Positions 39,393 through 49,523 of a stretch of DNA of 64,000 bases are shown piece after piece. Source of the DNA: Rhodospirillales bacterium URHD0017 (lineage in GTDB: Bacteria > Pseudomonadota > Alphaproteobacteria > Reyranellales > Reyranellaceae); the NCBI GenBank assembly GCA_900110395.1, contig FODP01000002.1:248001-312000 (forward strand), in the 5' to 3' direction. The first letter of the stretch is position 1, and each line of letters starts with the position of its first letter. Both the position numbers and the translations under genes were made by a program. The notes below the pieces were generated by a model. That model was not told where the DNA came from. It worked only from the letters and a program-made list of their open reading frames with translations, and ran no database searches.

Positions 39393-41045
39393 ATGCCTGA
39401 ACATCAGACACCGCTGATTGCCACCATTGCCGCGGGTCTGATGCTCGCCTTCGTCCTTGGGCTGATCGCCCACCGCCTGCGCGTGCAGCCGCTGGTCGGC
39501 TACCTGCTGGCCGGCGTCCTGGTAGGCCCCTACACACCTGGCTTCGAGGCCGATCCGGCCCTTGCCGCCGAGCTAGCCGAGATCGGCGTCATTCTGCTGA
39601 TGTTCGGCGTCGGCCTGCACTTCTCGCTGAAGGACCTTCTGTCGGTCGCCCGCATCGCCGTGCCGGGCGCGATCGGCCAGATCGCCGTCGCCACGCTGAT
39701 GGGCATGGCACTGTCCTGGGTGCTGGGCTGGTCGCACCTGGCGGGCTTCGTCTTTGGACTGGCCCTGTCAGTCGCGAGCACGGTCGTGCTGATACGCGCC
39801 TTGCAGGATCGCCATATCCTCGAGACGAAACGCGGCCGCATTGCCGTCGGCTGGCTGGTCGTCGAGGACCTTGCGACGGTCGTGGCCCTGGTGCTCCTCC
39901 CTGCGCTGGCCTCGGTGACGGCAGGCGACGGCGTTCCGCCGAGTCGGATCGTTTTCTACCTGCTGATCACCCTGGCCAAGGTATCGGTCTTCGTGGCGAT
40001 CATGCTGATCGTCGGCCGGCGGTTGATCCCGTGGTTGATGCATCACACGGCGCACACCGGTTCGCGCGAGCTCTTTCGTCTCGCCGTCTATGCCATCGCG
40101 CTGGGTGTGGCCTTCGGCGCGGCCAAGCTGTTCGGCGTGTCCTTCGCCCTCGGCGCCTTCTTTGCCGGCATGGTGATGGGCGAAAGCGACCTCAGCCAGC
40201 GGGCCACTGAGGAGGCGATGCCGCTGCGCGACGCCTTCGCCGTCCTGTTCTTCGTCTCGGTCGGCATGCTGCTCAACCCGATGGTGTTCGTCGAGGCCCC
40301 GGTGGCCGTGCTGGCGACGATCGCCATCATCGTGATCGGCAAGTCGGTCGCCGCCTATCTGATCGTGCGCGCCTTCCGCCATTCCAGCTCGACCGCGCTC
40401 ACCGTCGCCGCGAGCTTCGCCCAGATCGGCGAGTTTTCCTTCATCCTGATCGGCCTCGGCATGGACCTCCAGATGGTGCCCAGGGAAGCGCGCGACCTCA
40501 TCCTGGCGGGCGCCATTGTTTCGATCATCCTGAACCCGCTGGCTTTCATGCTGATGGAGCGATTGAGACACGGCGAGCCGATCATCCCTCAACCCAGCGA
40601 CGATGAACCGGCCACCACGCTTGAAGCAACGAAACTTACCGGCCACGACGTCCTGATCGGCTATGGCCGCGTCGGCTCGCTCGTCGGCAGGGCCCTCGCC
40701 CAGAGCGGCGCGAAGATGGTGGTGATCGAGACCGATGACGAGATCATCGAGAAGGCGCGCTTGGACGGCGCCGAAGTGATCTCGGGCAACGCCGCCGAGG
40801 CGGCGATCCTCAAGGCCGCCAACATCGCCGACGCGCGGCGCCTGTACGTGACCATTCCCGAGCCGTTCGAGGCTGGACAGGCCGTGGAGCAGGCGCGGTC
40901 GGCCAATCGATCGCTCGACATCGTCGCCCGCGCCCATTCGGACGCCGCGGTCGATCACCTGCACAAGCTCGGCGCGGACCTGGTCGTGCTGGGCGAAGCG
41001 GAGATCGCCGACCGCATGGTCGAACGGGCGCAAGCAAAGACCTAA
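39393..41045 (+). CDS. Kef/YbaL-type cation:proton antiporter with TrkA-N domain
   Basis: A 550-residue CPA2-family antiporter. Residues about 1-400 form the membrane domain: VGYLLAGVLVGPYTPG is the typical second helix, and LGVAFGAAKLFGVSFALGAFFAGMVMGES the core with the inward glycine run. Residues about 412-545 form a TrkA-N domain with DVLIGYGRVGSLVGRAL (Rossmann GxGxxG) and VIETDDEIIEKARLDGAEVISGNA (acid at the end of strand two). It exchanges potassium or sodium for protons under nucleotide control. No KefF-type ancillary gene adjoins, which favours the YbaL branch. Confidence 0.93.
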   Translation: MPEHQTPLIATIAAGLMLAFVLGLIAHRLRVQPLVGYLLAGVLVGPYTPGFEADPALAAELAEIGVILLMFGVGLHFSLKDLLSVARIAVPGAIGQIAVATLMGMALSWVLGWSHLAGFVFGLALSVASTVVLIRALQDRHILETKRGRIAVGWLVVEDLATVVALVLLPALASVTAGDGVPPSRIVFYLLITLAKVSVFVAIMLIVGRRLIPWLMHHTAHTGSRELFRLAVYAIALGVAFGAAKLFGVSFALGAFFAGMVMGESDLSQRATEEAMPLRDAFAVLFFVSVGMLLNPMVFVEAPVAVLATIAIIVIGKSVAAYLIVRAFRHSSSTALTVAASFAQIGEFSFILIGLGMDLQMVPREARDLILAGAIVSIILNPLAFMLMERLRHGEPIIPQPSDDEPATTLEATKLTGHDVLIGYGRVGSLVGRALAQSGAKMVVIETDDEIIEKARLDGAEVISGNAAEAAILKAANIADARRLYVTIPEPFEAGQAVEQARSANRSLDIVARAHSDAAVDHLHKLGADLVVLGEAEIADRMVERAQAKT

Positions 41046-41058
41046 CTCTTTGCTGGGA

Positions 41059-41244
41059 GCGCGCCACTCCGTGGCGCTTCCTCCCCACGCTTTGCGTGGG
41101 GCATGGCGCTTTTGGCCGCGAAGCGGCCAAAACGCCTGGTCCGCGAAGCGGACGGAAGGGTCATGGGGAACAATGGTGCTGTGGCCCATAACCCCTCCGT
41201 CGGCGTAAGACGCCGACACCTCCCCAACTTCGTTGGGGAGGAAA
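41059..41244. repeat. Palindromic repeat array (REPIN-like), six hairpins
   Basis: About 185 bases between convergent genes hold six consecutive perfect stems with 3-base loops: GCGCCAC/GTGGCGC, CCCCACGC/GCGTGGGG, TTTTGGCCGC/GCGGCCAAAA, GTCCGC/GCGGAC, GTCGGCGT/ACGCCGAC and CTCCCCAAC/GTTGGGGAG. The outer CTCCCC units point inward from both ends, as in doublets of REP elements. The right half (ACCCCTCCGTCGGC through GTTGGGGAGGAA) recurs almost unchanged at 45242-45299. It may stop transcription from both flanks. No RAYT transposase gene is in the window. Confidence 0.75.
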
Positions 41245-41251
41245 GCGCGAG

Positions 41252-41803
41252 CTAATCCGGCGGACAGAACGCGCCGGTATCGGCCCAGGCGCGCATCGTT
41301 GCGCCGAACTCGGCCTGGGTACCGGGGGCGGGCGTGCGTTTGCCGCTGGGCGCCCAGGCCCAGCCGACCAGGCTGTCCTCGGCCATGTGCTTCAGCAGCG
41401 CCGGCATGTCGAGACCGCCGTTGCGCGCCGGGTCCTTGATCTGTTGGCAGATCTCGCCCAGCGACTTGCCCGCCCACGCCATCGACGCCGGCCCCAGATG
41501 CCACTTCGGATGGCCGGGCACGCCCGACTCCGCGTAGTTCGCCACATGATGGCAGGCATTGCACGGCAGCCCCGCCGGACCGTGGCCGTCGGCACCGCGC
41601 ACGATGAATGGCACATGCGGTGTCATGCGATCGGTTTGCGTCGGCCGTTCGCCGACCGGATGGCAGTTGAGGCAGCGCGGGCTCTGCAGCACCTTGCCGG
41701 CCTCGCGGAACAGCGCGATCGATCGCGCCTGATCGGGCTGCTGCGCCATCGCCGTGGCAACCAGGGTCAGGGCAGCAACAGGTATGAGAAGGCGAACGAT
41801 CAT
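41252..41803 (-). CDS. Diheme cytochrome c partner of the molybdenum hydroxylase
   Basis: A 183-residue periplasmic protein with signal [20 protein letters not shown]. Two heme motifs are visible: CLNCH (C44, C47, H48) and CNACH (C81, C84, H85). Segments such as [28 protein letters not shown] and [34 protein letters not shown] recur in cytochrome proteins linked to IorAB-type dehydrogenases. Its ATG overlaps the stop of the [2Fe-2S] subunit gene by 4 bases, so it is the third gene of that operon and presumably takes electrons to the respiratory chain. Confidence 0.87.
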   Translation of the reverse strand: MIVRLLIPVAALTLVATAMAQQPDQARSIALFREAGKVLQSPRCLNCHPVGERPTQTDRMTPHVPFIVRGADGHGPAGLPCNACHHVANYAESGVPGHPKWHLGPASMAWAGKSLGEICQQIKDPARNGGLDMPALLKHMAEDSLVGWAWAPSGKRTPAPGTQAEFGATMRAWADTGAFCPPD

Positions 41804-42267
41804 CTCGGTCCCTCCAGGTCGCGCGCCGCAGCATGGATCGCCTCGCGGATGCGCACATAGGTGGCGCAGCGGCAGAGATTGCCGCTCATCGCCTGGTCGA
41901 TGTCGCGGTCGGTCGGCCGCTTGTTTGCCTTGAGCAGCGCGATGGCGCCCATGATCTGGCCCGACTGGCAGTAGCCGCATTGAGGCACGTCGCCCGCGAT
42001 CCAAGCGCGCTGCACGGCCATCGCTTCACGGCCGGCAATGCCCTCGATGGTCGTAACCACGCCGTCGCCCAGCGCGGACACGGGCAGCGAGCAGGACCGC
42101 ACCGGCACATCGCCCATCAGCACGGTGCAGGCGCCGCAGAACGCCGCGCCGCAGCCGAACTTGGTGCCGAGAAGCCCGAGCTCCTCGCGCAGCACCCAGA
42201 GCAGCGGCGTATCGCCATCGACCTCGACCTGGCGCGTCGCGCCGTTGATGCGAAGGATGAGTTTCAC
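41800..42267 (-). CDS. [2Fe-2S] subunit of a xanthine-dehydrogenase-family enzyme (IorA-like)
   Basis: A 155-residue iron-sulfur subunit. The plant-ferredoxin-type cluster uses C39, C44, C47 and C59 ([17 protein letters not shown]); the second cluster uses C97, C100, C132 and C134 (QCGYCQSGQ and NLCRC). The start is a GTG overlapping the large-subunit stop by 4 bases, right at the conserved opening strand [15 protein letters not shown]. It passes electrons from the molybdenum site to the cytochrome c encoded next. The order large subunit, small subunit, cytochrome matches isoquinoline 1-oxidoreductase-like periplasmic enzymes. Confidence 0.93.
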   Translation of the reverse strand: MKLILRINGATRQVEVDGDTPLLWVLREELGLLGTKFGCGAAFCGACTVLMGDVPVRSCSLPVSALGDGVVTTIEGIAGREAMAVQRAWIAGDVPQCGYCQSGQIMGAIALLKANKRPTDRDIDQAMSGNLCRCATYVRIREAIHAAARDLEGPR

Positions 42268-44495
42268 GCCGGTCTCCTGAAGGCCTCGACCGGCAGCGGC
42301 AGGCTGTCGATACGCCGGCCGCTCGCCTGCAGCAGCGCTTGGGCGATGGCCGGCGCCAGGGGCGCCAGCACGACCTCGCCGAAACCCTGCGGCGGCCGAT
42401 CGCTCGGCAGGATGATGGGCACGATCTCCGGCATGCCGTCGATCGCGAGCAGGGGATAGTCGAGGAAGTTGCTCTGCTCGGCGCCGCCATTGGCGAAGGT
42501 GATGCGACTGAGCAGCGCCGTCGTCATGGCAAAACCGATGCCGCCCTGGATCTGCGCCGTCAGCGTGTTGGGATTGACCACGAGTCCCGGATCGACGGCA
42601 CAGAACACGCGCTTCACCGCGAAGCGGTCGCCGGCTGGCGCCAGCTCGACGACCTGGGCAACGTAGGTCCGGAAGCGACCACCGCGGCCGACATAGCAGT
42701 TGTAGGAGATGCCGCGCACGACACCGGGCCGCGCCTTCCACTGCGCCGCCTCGGCCACGGCATCGAGCACGCGTCGCGCCAGCGCGTTGTCCGATAGCAG
42801 CTCGCGGCGATAGTCGTACTGATCGATGCCGGCGCGATGGGCGAGCTCTGAGATGAAGCTTTCCCAGAAGAACACCGCCGCCGTCGAGCCGACGGAGCGC
42901 ATGAAATAGACCGGCACCGGCAAGGGCGTATCGACGGTCTCGACCAAGAAATTCGGCAGCCGGTAGTCCTGGTTATAGATGCCATCGACCATGCTCTCGT
43001 CCCAGGCGCCCTCGGGCGTCTGGTCGAGCCAGCTCTTGCGCGTGGCGCCGAACAGCGACTGGCCGACGACACGCGCCTGCACCGCCAGCGGATAGCCGCG
43101 CTGGTCGACCACGGCGCGGAAGCGCCCGCCCGCATTGACGCGGAAGATGCCGTGCCGCAGATCCTGCTCGCGCGTGCGGATGAGCTTGACCGGCCGGCCG
43201 ACCGCCTTCGAGGCATGGACGGCCTGCACGACATAGTCGGGCACGATCTTGCGGCCAAAGCTGCCGCCCAGGAAAGTGACGTTGAGCCTGATGGCCTCGG
43301 CCTTGATGCCGAGCGAAGCGACGATCGCATCCTGACAGGCGGCGACGGCCTGGATCGGCCCCCAAACCTCGAGCGTGCCGTCCTTCCAGGACGCCGTGGC
43401 GTTCACCGGCTCGAGCGGCGCGTGGGTGACATGAGGCACCGTGAAACGGCGCTCGACGATCGACGCGGCGCGCTCCTGCAGGATCTCGCGAGGCCGGCCG
43501 GTCTCGACGGCCGTCACCGCCTTGTCCGCCATCATCGCGGTGTGCAGCAGGCCGTCGATCTTGGCGGTCGACAGATCGCCGCCGGCGCCGGGATCGAACA
43601 CCAGGTCGAGCGCGTCGGCAGCACGCTTGGCCTGCCAGAAGCGATCGGCAACGACGCACACCGCATTGTGTCTCGGGCCTTGCGTGATGCCGGGATGCTG
43701 CGAGCCCGGCTCCTCGTTGGCGACGTGCACCGCCGGCAGGCGCACCACGGCGCGCACGCCCGGCAGCTTCAGGATCTCGGCCTCGTTGCGGATCGCCGTG
43801 AGCGAACCGGTGAAGGACGGCGCCGACTGGATGGCGCCGTACAGCATGCCGGGCACGACGACATCGATGCCGAACACGGCCGCGCCGGTGCACTTGGCGA
43901 CGGTGTCGAGACGGGCAAGTGGCTTGCCGATCAGCGCGAACTGCGCGGGATCCTTGAGCGGCGGCGAGGCCGCGAGCGGCAGCCTGGCCGCCCAGCCCGC
44001 GAGCGCGCCGTAGCTCAGCCTCTGGCCTTGCGGGCCGACCACGACGCCCTTGTCGGCTCGGCACTGGCCGGCCGTGACCTTCCAGTGACCGGCGGCCGCC
44101 CGGATCAGCACCTCGCGCGCCTGCGCACCGGGCGTGCGCAGGCGCGCGTAGAGCACGGTGGTCGACATCGAGGCGCCTTCCTTCTGGACCGCCGGCTCGT
44201 TCTTGAAGGCGATCTTGTAGGCGTCGCGGCCGGTGACGAAGCGCACCTTCACCCGCTGCCAGTCGGCATCGAGCTCATCGGCCAGGATCTGCGGCAGCAC
44301 GGTGTAGGAGCCCTGCCCGACCTCCGGCTGTGATAGTCCCAGTGTGATCTCGCCGTCGGGCGCGATCACGATCCAGTCGGTGATCTCCGGGTTGGCCACG
44401 CCTGTGGACTGCGCCCGCGACGGCACGCCTCCCAGCGGCACCAGCAGGCCGGCGGTCCCGGCGAACAGCAGGCGTCGCGGCAAGGCAGGCGTCAC
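42264..44495 (-). CDS. Molybdopterin-binding large subunit (IorB-like)
   Basis: A 743-residue single large subunit of the xanthine dehydrogenase/aldehyde oxidase family, IorB type. The N-terminus ([22 protein letters not shown]) is an export signal with a paired arginine. [24 protein letters not shown] and [26 protein letters not shown] are molybdopterin-binding blocks; RREL and [15 protein letters not shown] precede the C-terminal [19 protein letters not shown]. IorB-type enzymes hydroxylate N-heterocycles or oxidise aldehydes. The substrate is unknown, and no maturation factor gene (XdhC-like) lies in the window. Confidence 0.92.
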   Translation of the reverse strand: MTPALPRRLLFAGTAGLLVPLGGVPSRAQSTGVANPEITDWIVIAPDGEITLGLSQPEVGQGSYTVLPQILADELDADWQRVKVRFVTGRDAYKIAFKNEPAVQKEGASMSTTVLYARLRTPGAQAREVLIRAAAGHWKVTAGQCRADKGVVVGPQGQRLSYGALAGWAARLPLAASPPLKDPAQFALIGKPLARLDTVAKCTGAAVFGIDVVVPGMLYGAIQSAPSFTGSLTAIRNEAEILKLPGVRAVVRLPAVHVANEEPGSQHPGITQGPRHNAVCVVADRFWQAKRAADALDLVFDPGAGGDLSTAKIDGLLHTAMMADKAVTAVETGRPREILQERAASIVERRFTVPHVTHAPLEPVNATASWKDGTLEVWGPIQAVAACQDAIVASLGIKAEAIRLNVTFLGGSFGRKIVPDYVVQAVHASKAVGRPVKLIRTREQDLRHGIFRVNAGGRFRAVVDQRGYPLAVQARVVGQSLFGATRKSWLDQTPEGAWDESMVDGIYNQDYRLPNFLVETVDTPLPVPVYFMRSVGSTAAVFFWESFISELAHRAGIDQYDYRRELLSDNALARRVLDAVAEAAQWKARPGVVRGISYNCYVGRGGRFRTYVAQVVELAPAGDRFAVKRVFCAVDPGLVVNPNTLTAQIQGGIGFAMTTALLSRITFANGGAEQSNFLDYPLLAIDGMPEIVPIILPSDRPPQGFGEVVLAPLAPAIAQALLQASGRRIDSLPLPVEAFRRPA

Positions 44496-44654
44496 GCAGC
44501 GAGACTAGGCCAATTCCACAGAACGAGCACGCCTACTGACAAAACTTGAATGGGGATTTATACGACGCCGCGGTCCCGCCCCATTTCGAGCCCAAGTCGC
44601 AGTGACTGCTGGCGGGTTTGGGTGGTGCCGGGCCAGCGTGGGAGAATTCCAGTC

Positions 44655-45143
44655 ATGTCCACACGCCGCAATGTTCTGAAGCTGATCGCGGGCGCCGCCA
44701 TCGTGGGCAGCGTCGCAGGTTCGCTCAAGGTCCTGGCCCAGGTGCGCGCCGTTGCGCAGACCGTGCCGCCGGCCACCGATCGCATCGCGCTCAAGGGCTA
44801 CGATCCCGTCGCCTACTTCACGCTGTCGACGCCGACGCCGGGAATGGCCGAGTACGACTACGTCTATGACGGCGTGCGCTATTTCTTCGCCAATGCCCGC
44901 CATCGCGACCTGTTCAAGGCCAACCCGGAAAAGTATGCGCCGCAGTTCGGCGGCAGCTGCGCCAACAACATGGCCAACGGCCAACGTCGCGAATCCGATC
45001 CGACCGTGTGGGTGATCATCGGCGACAAGCTCTACGTCTTCGCCGGCGCCGCCGGCGCCGAGCGCTTCCGCCAGGACGCGCAGACCGCCGCGCTGAAGGC
45101 GGCGGCCAACTGGAAGACGCTGAAGAACACGCCGAGTCAGTAG
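44655..45143 (+). CDS. YHS domain protein, secreted
   Basis: A 162-residue exported protein. MSTRRNVLKLIAGAAIVGSV is a twin-arginine-like leader, with processing near residue 29-35. IALKGYDPVAYFTLSTPTPG and YDYVYDGVRYFFANARHRDLFKANPEKYAPQFGGSCAN form the YHS domain, a small metal-binding fold found in copper or heavy-metal proteins. The ATG at 44655 follows AGAATTCCAGTC without a strong ribosome site. It is divergent from the molybdenum hydroxylase operon and ends before a palindromic array. A metal ligand set is not certain. Confidence 0.87.
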   Translation: MSTRRNVLKLIAGAAIVGSVAGSLKVLAQVRAVAQTVPPATDRIALKGYDPVAYFTLSTPTPGMAEYDYVYDGVRYFFANARHRDLFKANPEKYAPQFGGSCANNMANGQRRESDPTVWVIIGDKLYVFAGAAGAERFRQDAQTAALKAAANWKTLKNTPSQ

Positions 45144-45154
45144 CGACTGGAGCG

Positions 45155-45299
45155 TTCCCTCCCCATCGCGGAGTCCGCGATGGGGAGGTGTCGCCGTCAT
45201 ACGGCGACGGAGGGGTCATGAGCATCACCACTGACGCTCATGACCCCTCCGTCGGCCTATGAGGCCGACACCTCCCCAACCTCGTTGGGGAGGAAGCTC
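45155..45299. repeat. Inverted doublet of palindromic repeats (REPIN-like)
   Basis: Two head-to-head copies of one repeat unit lie between convergent genes. Each unit has a CTCCCC/GGGGAG hairpin and a GTCGSC/GSCGAC hairpin joined to GGAGGGGTCATGAGC. The two inner arms pair over 15 bases around a 12-base centre (45220-45240 region). The right copy matches the right half of the array at 41059-41244 nearly base for base. Together these form the REP-spacer-REP structure typical of REPINs. The last bases overlap the stop codon of the adenylate cyclase gene. Confidence 0.78.
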
Positions 45300-47172
45300 A
45301 GTTCACTCCCGCCTTGCGCAGGCTTTCCTCGACGCGGCGTTGCAGTGCCGGGTCCTGGAAGCGGGAGCCGAAGCTTGCCAGGTCGAAGTGCGGGTTCTTG
45401 AGCCTGGCCTGCTCGACGGCGTCCTGGGCATCGGCGCCGCGGCCGAGCTCGGCGTAAGCCGCGGCGAGCGGCAGGTCGAGCAGCGGATAGCCCGGATAGC
45501 GGATGCGCTGCGCCTCGAGCAAACGCACGGCGTCGGCGTAGCGGCGGGCCAGCAGATAGGCGAGGCCGAGATTGAGCGAGGCTTCCGGGCCGATGCTGAT
45601 GTTGAGCCGCATGGCGGCCTCGGCGGTCGCAATCGATTCGTCGATGCGGCCGGTCCACAGCAGCACGGCTGCGCGCGCCAGCATGACCTCGGCGTCGCTG
45701 GGATTGAGCTGCAGCGCGCGCTCGGATTCGGCCAGGCCCAGGTCGTACTTCAGGACAGAAGTGTAGGCGCGCGCCAGCACGCTGTGGGCGAGGACGCAGT
45801 CCGGATCGATCTCGAGCGCCTTCTGCGACAGCCGGATGGCGGTCTCGACGTCCTGCTGGGCGAACTCCGACCAGCCGAAGGTCGCGCGCTGGAAATAGAC
45901 GTCGGCCAGCTCGGCATAGGCATCGGCATAGCCCGGCGCCATCTGCGTCACCCGCTCCAGCATCTCGCGCGCCATGCGGTTGGCGTTGCGCGTCGGATCG
46001 GCCGAAAGCGCGCGACCGCGCAGCAGCATGTCGTAGGCGTCGAGATTGTCGGTCGGCTTGCGCAGCGCCTGCTGCAGCGCGATCTGCTGCAGGCTCGAGG
46101 CCAGCGTGCCGGCGACGCGGCGGGCGATGCGCTCCTGCACGGCGAAGATGTCGCTCAGCTCGTCGTCGTACTGCTCCGACCAGAGCTGGGTGCTGTTCAG
46201 GGCGTCGCTGAGCTGCACGGTGACGCGCACGCGCTGGCCCATGCGGCGCACGCTACCGCTCACGAGGTAGCGTGCCTTCATCGCCCGGCCGATCTCGCCG
46301 AGCGGCAATTCCTTGTTCCTGAACGGCAGGACGGCGTTGTAGGAGATCACCGTCAGCTCCTTGAAACGGCCGAGGGCACGGGTGATGTCCTCGGTGAGGC
46401 CGTCGGAGAAATAGTCCTGCGCCGCGTCGCCGCTCTGGTTGGTGAACATCAGGACGGCGACGGAAAGGCCGCTCTCGGCCGGCGGGCGCGTGACCGCCAC
46501 GGCATTGTCCAGCAATTCGCGATCGACGACATAGGCGAGGCCACCGCCGATGGCCAAGGCCAACGCGATCGCGGCGCCGGCGACCGTCAGGCGACGCACC
46601 GGCACCTTCATCCTCCGCGGCCCGGCGCCATCCTGCGACAGGGCCGCTGCATCCAGGGAATAGACCCGGATCGGCCGGTCGATGTTCTTCAGCGCGCGCG
46701 AGCCCTGGGCGCGGAACGGCAGGGCGAGCTTGTCGCGCACCTGCTCGTAGACGCTGGACGACAGGACTATCGAGCCGGGCTCGGCCAGGCCCTCCAGCCG
46801 CGACGCCACGTTGACGGTGTCGCCGAACACGTCGTCGTCGGAGACGATGATGTCGCCGAGATGCAGGCCGATGCGAAACGCCTGTCGACGATCGATCGGC
46901 ATGCCGGCGTTGCGCTCGACCATGCCGCGCTGCAGCTCGACCGCCGAGCGCACCGCCTCGATGGCACTGCCGAACTCGACCAGCACGCCGTCGCCCACCG
47001 TCTTGACGATGCGGCCGTGGAAACGCTCGACGACCGGCGCCACCAGTTCGCTGATATTGGCGCGCAGATCATCCAGCGTGCGCTCCTCGTCGGCGCGCAT
47101 CAGGCGACTGTAGCCGTCGACGTCGGCGACCAGGATGGTCGCGAGCCGGCGGTTGGCAGTGGAGTCGGGCAT
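45298..47172 (-). CDS. Class III adenylate cyclase with TolB-like domain and TPR repeats
   Basis: A 624-residue signalling protein. Residues about 9-180 are a class III cyclase domain: LATILVADVDGYSRLM has the metal aspartates, KTVGDGVLVEF the central hairpin, and FGDTVNVASRLEGLAEPGSIV the nucleotide-site block. A membrane helix follows (about 206-226, VAGAAIALALAIGGGLAYVV). A TolB/FlgO-like domain (LSVAVLMFTNQSGDAAQDYFSDGLTEDITRAL) spans about 250-365, and about six TPRs fill 375-620. It makes cAMP in the cytoplasm, probably governed by its periplasmic TPR part. A GST gene lies 12 bases upstream on the same strand. Confidence 0.92.
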   Translation of the reverse strand: MPDSTANRRLATILVADVDGYSRLMRADEERTLDDLRANISELVAPVVERFHGRIVKTVGDGVLVEFGSAIEAVRSAVELQRGMVERNAGMPIDRRQAFRIGLHLGDIIVSDDDVFGDTVNVASRLEGLAEPGSIVLSSSVYEQVRDKLALPFRAQGSRALKNIDRPIRVYSLDAAALSQDGAGPRRMKVPVRRLTVAGAAIALALAIGGGLAYVVDRELLDNAVAVTRPPAESGLSVAVLMFTNQSGDAAQDYFSDGLTEDITRALGRFKELTVISYNAVLPFRNKELPLGEIGRAMKARYLVSGSVRRMGQRVRVTVQLSDALNSTQLWSEQYDDELSDIFAVQERIARRVAGTLASSLQQIALQQALRKPTDNLDAYDMLLRGRALSADPTRNANRMAREMLERVTQMAPGYADAYAELADVYFQRATFGWSEFAQQDVETAIRLSQKALEIDPDCVLAHSVLARAYTSVLKYDLGLAESERALQLNPSDAEVMLARAAVLLWTGRIDESIATAEAAMRLNISIGPEASLNLGLAYLLARRYADAVRLLEAQRIRYPGYPLLDLPLAAAYAELGRGADAQDAVEQARLKNPHFDLASFGSRFQDPALQRRVEESLRKAGVN

Positions 47173-47184
47173 CGTTGCCGCCCG

Positions 47185-47790
47185 TCAGCTCCCGGCAGCG
47201 CGCTTGGCGGCGGGACGGGCGGACAGGCGCGCGACGTAGTCGTCGAATACCTTCTCGCCCTTCAGTCCGGGCGCGCCGAACATCATGGCGAATCGGATCT
47301 CCGAACCGATATAGACGTCGGCGGCGCTGAACGTGTCGCCGAGCAGGTAAGGCCCTTTGGCCAGCGCCATCTTGAGCGTCGCCACGACCTCCTCGTAGCT
47401 GCCCCAGCCGACCGCAGCCTTACGCTCCACGGGCGGGCGGTTCATCATCTTGTCGAGCAGGGCGGGCTCCATGCAGCCCGCACCGAAGAACAGCCAGCGA
47501 TAGTAGGCGCCGCGCAGAGGATCGCCCGGTGGCGGGGCCAGGCCGGCCGCCGGAAAGGCGTCGGCGATGTAGGCGATGATCGCGGCCGTCTCGGTCACCA
47601 CGATTCCGCGATGCACGATGGTCGGCAGCTTGCCCATGGGATTGATCGCCAGAAACTGAGGCGTGCGGTTCTCGCCCTTGGCGAAGTCGACAAGCACGGT
47701 CTTGTAGGGTGCGCCGGCTTCTTCGAGCATCCAGTGCGCCATCTGCGCGCGCGACTGCGGATTGTGATAGAAGACGATCTCTTCCGACAT
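47185..47790 (-). CDS. Glutathione S-transferase family protein
   Basis: A 201-residue GST. The thioredoxin-like N-domain shows IVFYHNPQSRAQMAHWMLEEAGAPYKTVLVDF, with a serine at the active-site position (SRAQ), INPMGKLPTIVHRGIVVTETAAIIAYIADAF (cis-proline and the glutamate-threonine glutathione contact). The all-helical C-domain follows, with GPYLLGDTFSAADVYIGSEI as the N-capping box. It conjugates or reduces electrophiles in the cytoplasm. The adenylate cyclase gene begins 12 bases beyond its stop, so the two may share a transcript. Confidence 0.93.
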   Translation of the reverse strand: MSEEIVFYHNPQSRAQMAHWMLEEAGAPYKTVLVDFAKGENRTPQFLAINPMGKLPTIVHRGIVVTETAAIIAYIADAFPAAGLAPPPGDPLRGAYYRWLFFGAGCMEPALLDKMMNRPPVERKAAVGWGSYEEVVATLKMALAKGPYLLGDTFSAADVYIGSEIRFAMMFGAPGLKGEKVFDDYVARLSARPAAKRAAGS

Positions 47791-47906
47791 GACAGCGGCC
47801 CTCTGAGCATCGAACCGGCGCTTCCATACACCCGAGCGCCGGGGCTGTCAGGCCGCATGCATCGCCGCCAAGTCTTCGCCTCACATTGCGTCGATACTGT
47901 GAATTG

Positions 47907-48899
<993 letters not shown>

Positions 48900-48941
48900 G
48901 ATGGACATCCTTTTCGTTTGGTTGGCGGACCCGATGATGCG

Positions 48942-49349
48942 TCATCCCGCCTTCGATCGGCGCATCATCAACCCGACCACAGTACCGCCGATCACCGATG
49001 AAATGAACATGAGCGCAACCATCGCCACACTCCCCCAGAGGACATAGCGCGCCGCCGTCGCCCGCGCCTCGCTGACGAGCTGATTGAGATTCTTCTCCAT
49101 CCCCTCGATCTTCTTCTTCATCTCCTCCACCACGGCCGCGATTTCAGGGGCGGCAGCCGCTGCCCTCAGGACGGCTCCGGGCCTATCCGTGTTGCCGCCG
49201 CCTGTCGCCGGCGGCGGCGCCGGACGCTGCTGGTCCGGCCTGGCAGCCGGTTGGGCATGCGCCGAGGGACCGTCGGTGACGCTAGCCGCGGCGAAGCCAA
49301 CCGACACGAAAAACAACGCGAAGAGAGTTGATCGAACAAGCCTGAGCAT
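48942..49349 (-). CDS. Small exported protein with coiled coil and C-terminal membrane anchor
   Basis: A 135-residue protein of unknown family. A signal peptide is likely at 1-32 (LVRSTLFALFFVSVGFAAAS, ending SAHA). A proline/glutamine/glycine-rich stretch follows (33-55), then a helix with EIAAVVEEMKKKIEGMEKNL that suits a short coiled coil, and a C-terminal hydrophobic segment (about 104-128, VLWGSVAMVALMFISSVIGG) with basic residues after it (MMRRSKAG). That order would place the coil in the periplasm with its tail in the inner membrane. I chose the ATG at 49349 before the leader. No homologue is recalled. Confidence 0.6.
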   Translation of the reverse strand: MLRLVRSTLFALFFVSVGFAAASVTDGPSAHAQPAARPDQQRPAPPPATGGGNTDRPGAVLRAAAAAPEIAAVVEEMKKKIEGMEKNLNQLVSEARATAARYVLWGSVAMVALMFISSVIGGTVVGLMMRRSKAG

Positions 49350-49523
49350 GATTCCCCCCAAACGGTGGCCGGGCCACGATAGTGCCGAAAGTGCCCCCAT
49401 TGACGACGATCGTAGCATTTCCCAAACGCCGGTGCGTCGGGTGTTCGCTCGGCTTTCCGTATCGATAGGATCGGATCATGATCGGCTGAAGAACGAGAAC
49501 ATCAATCCTGGGAGCGACGATCG

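Noticed and set aside
41046-41251. CRISPR array
   Set aside because: The repeats are palindromic hairpins of differing sequence in inverted order, not direct repeats with unique spacers, and no cas gene is present.
39768-41858. 696-codon open frame on the minus strand overlapping the antiporter
   Set aside because: Its composition is shadow-like and the Kef-type protein on the plus strand is unmistakable.
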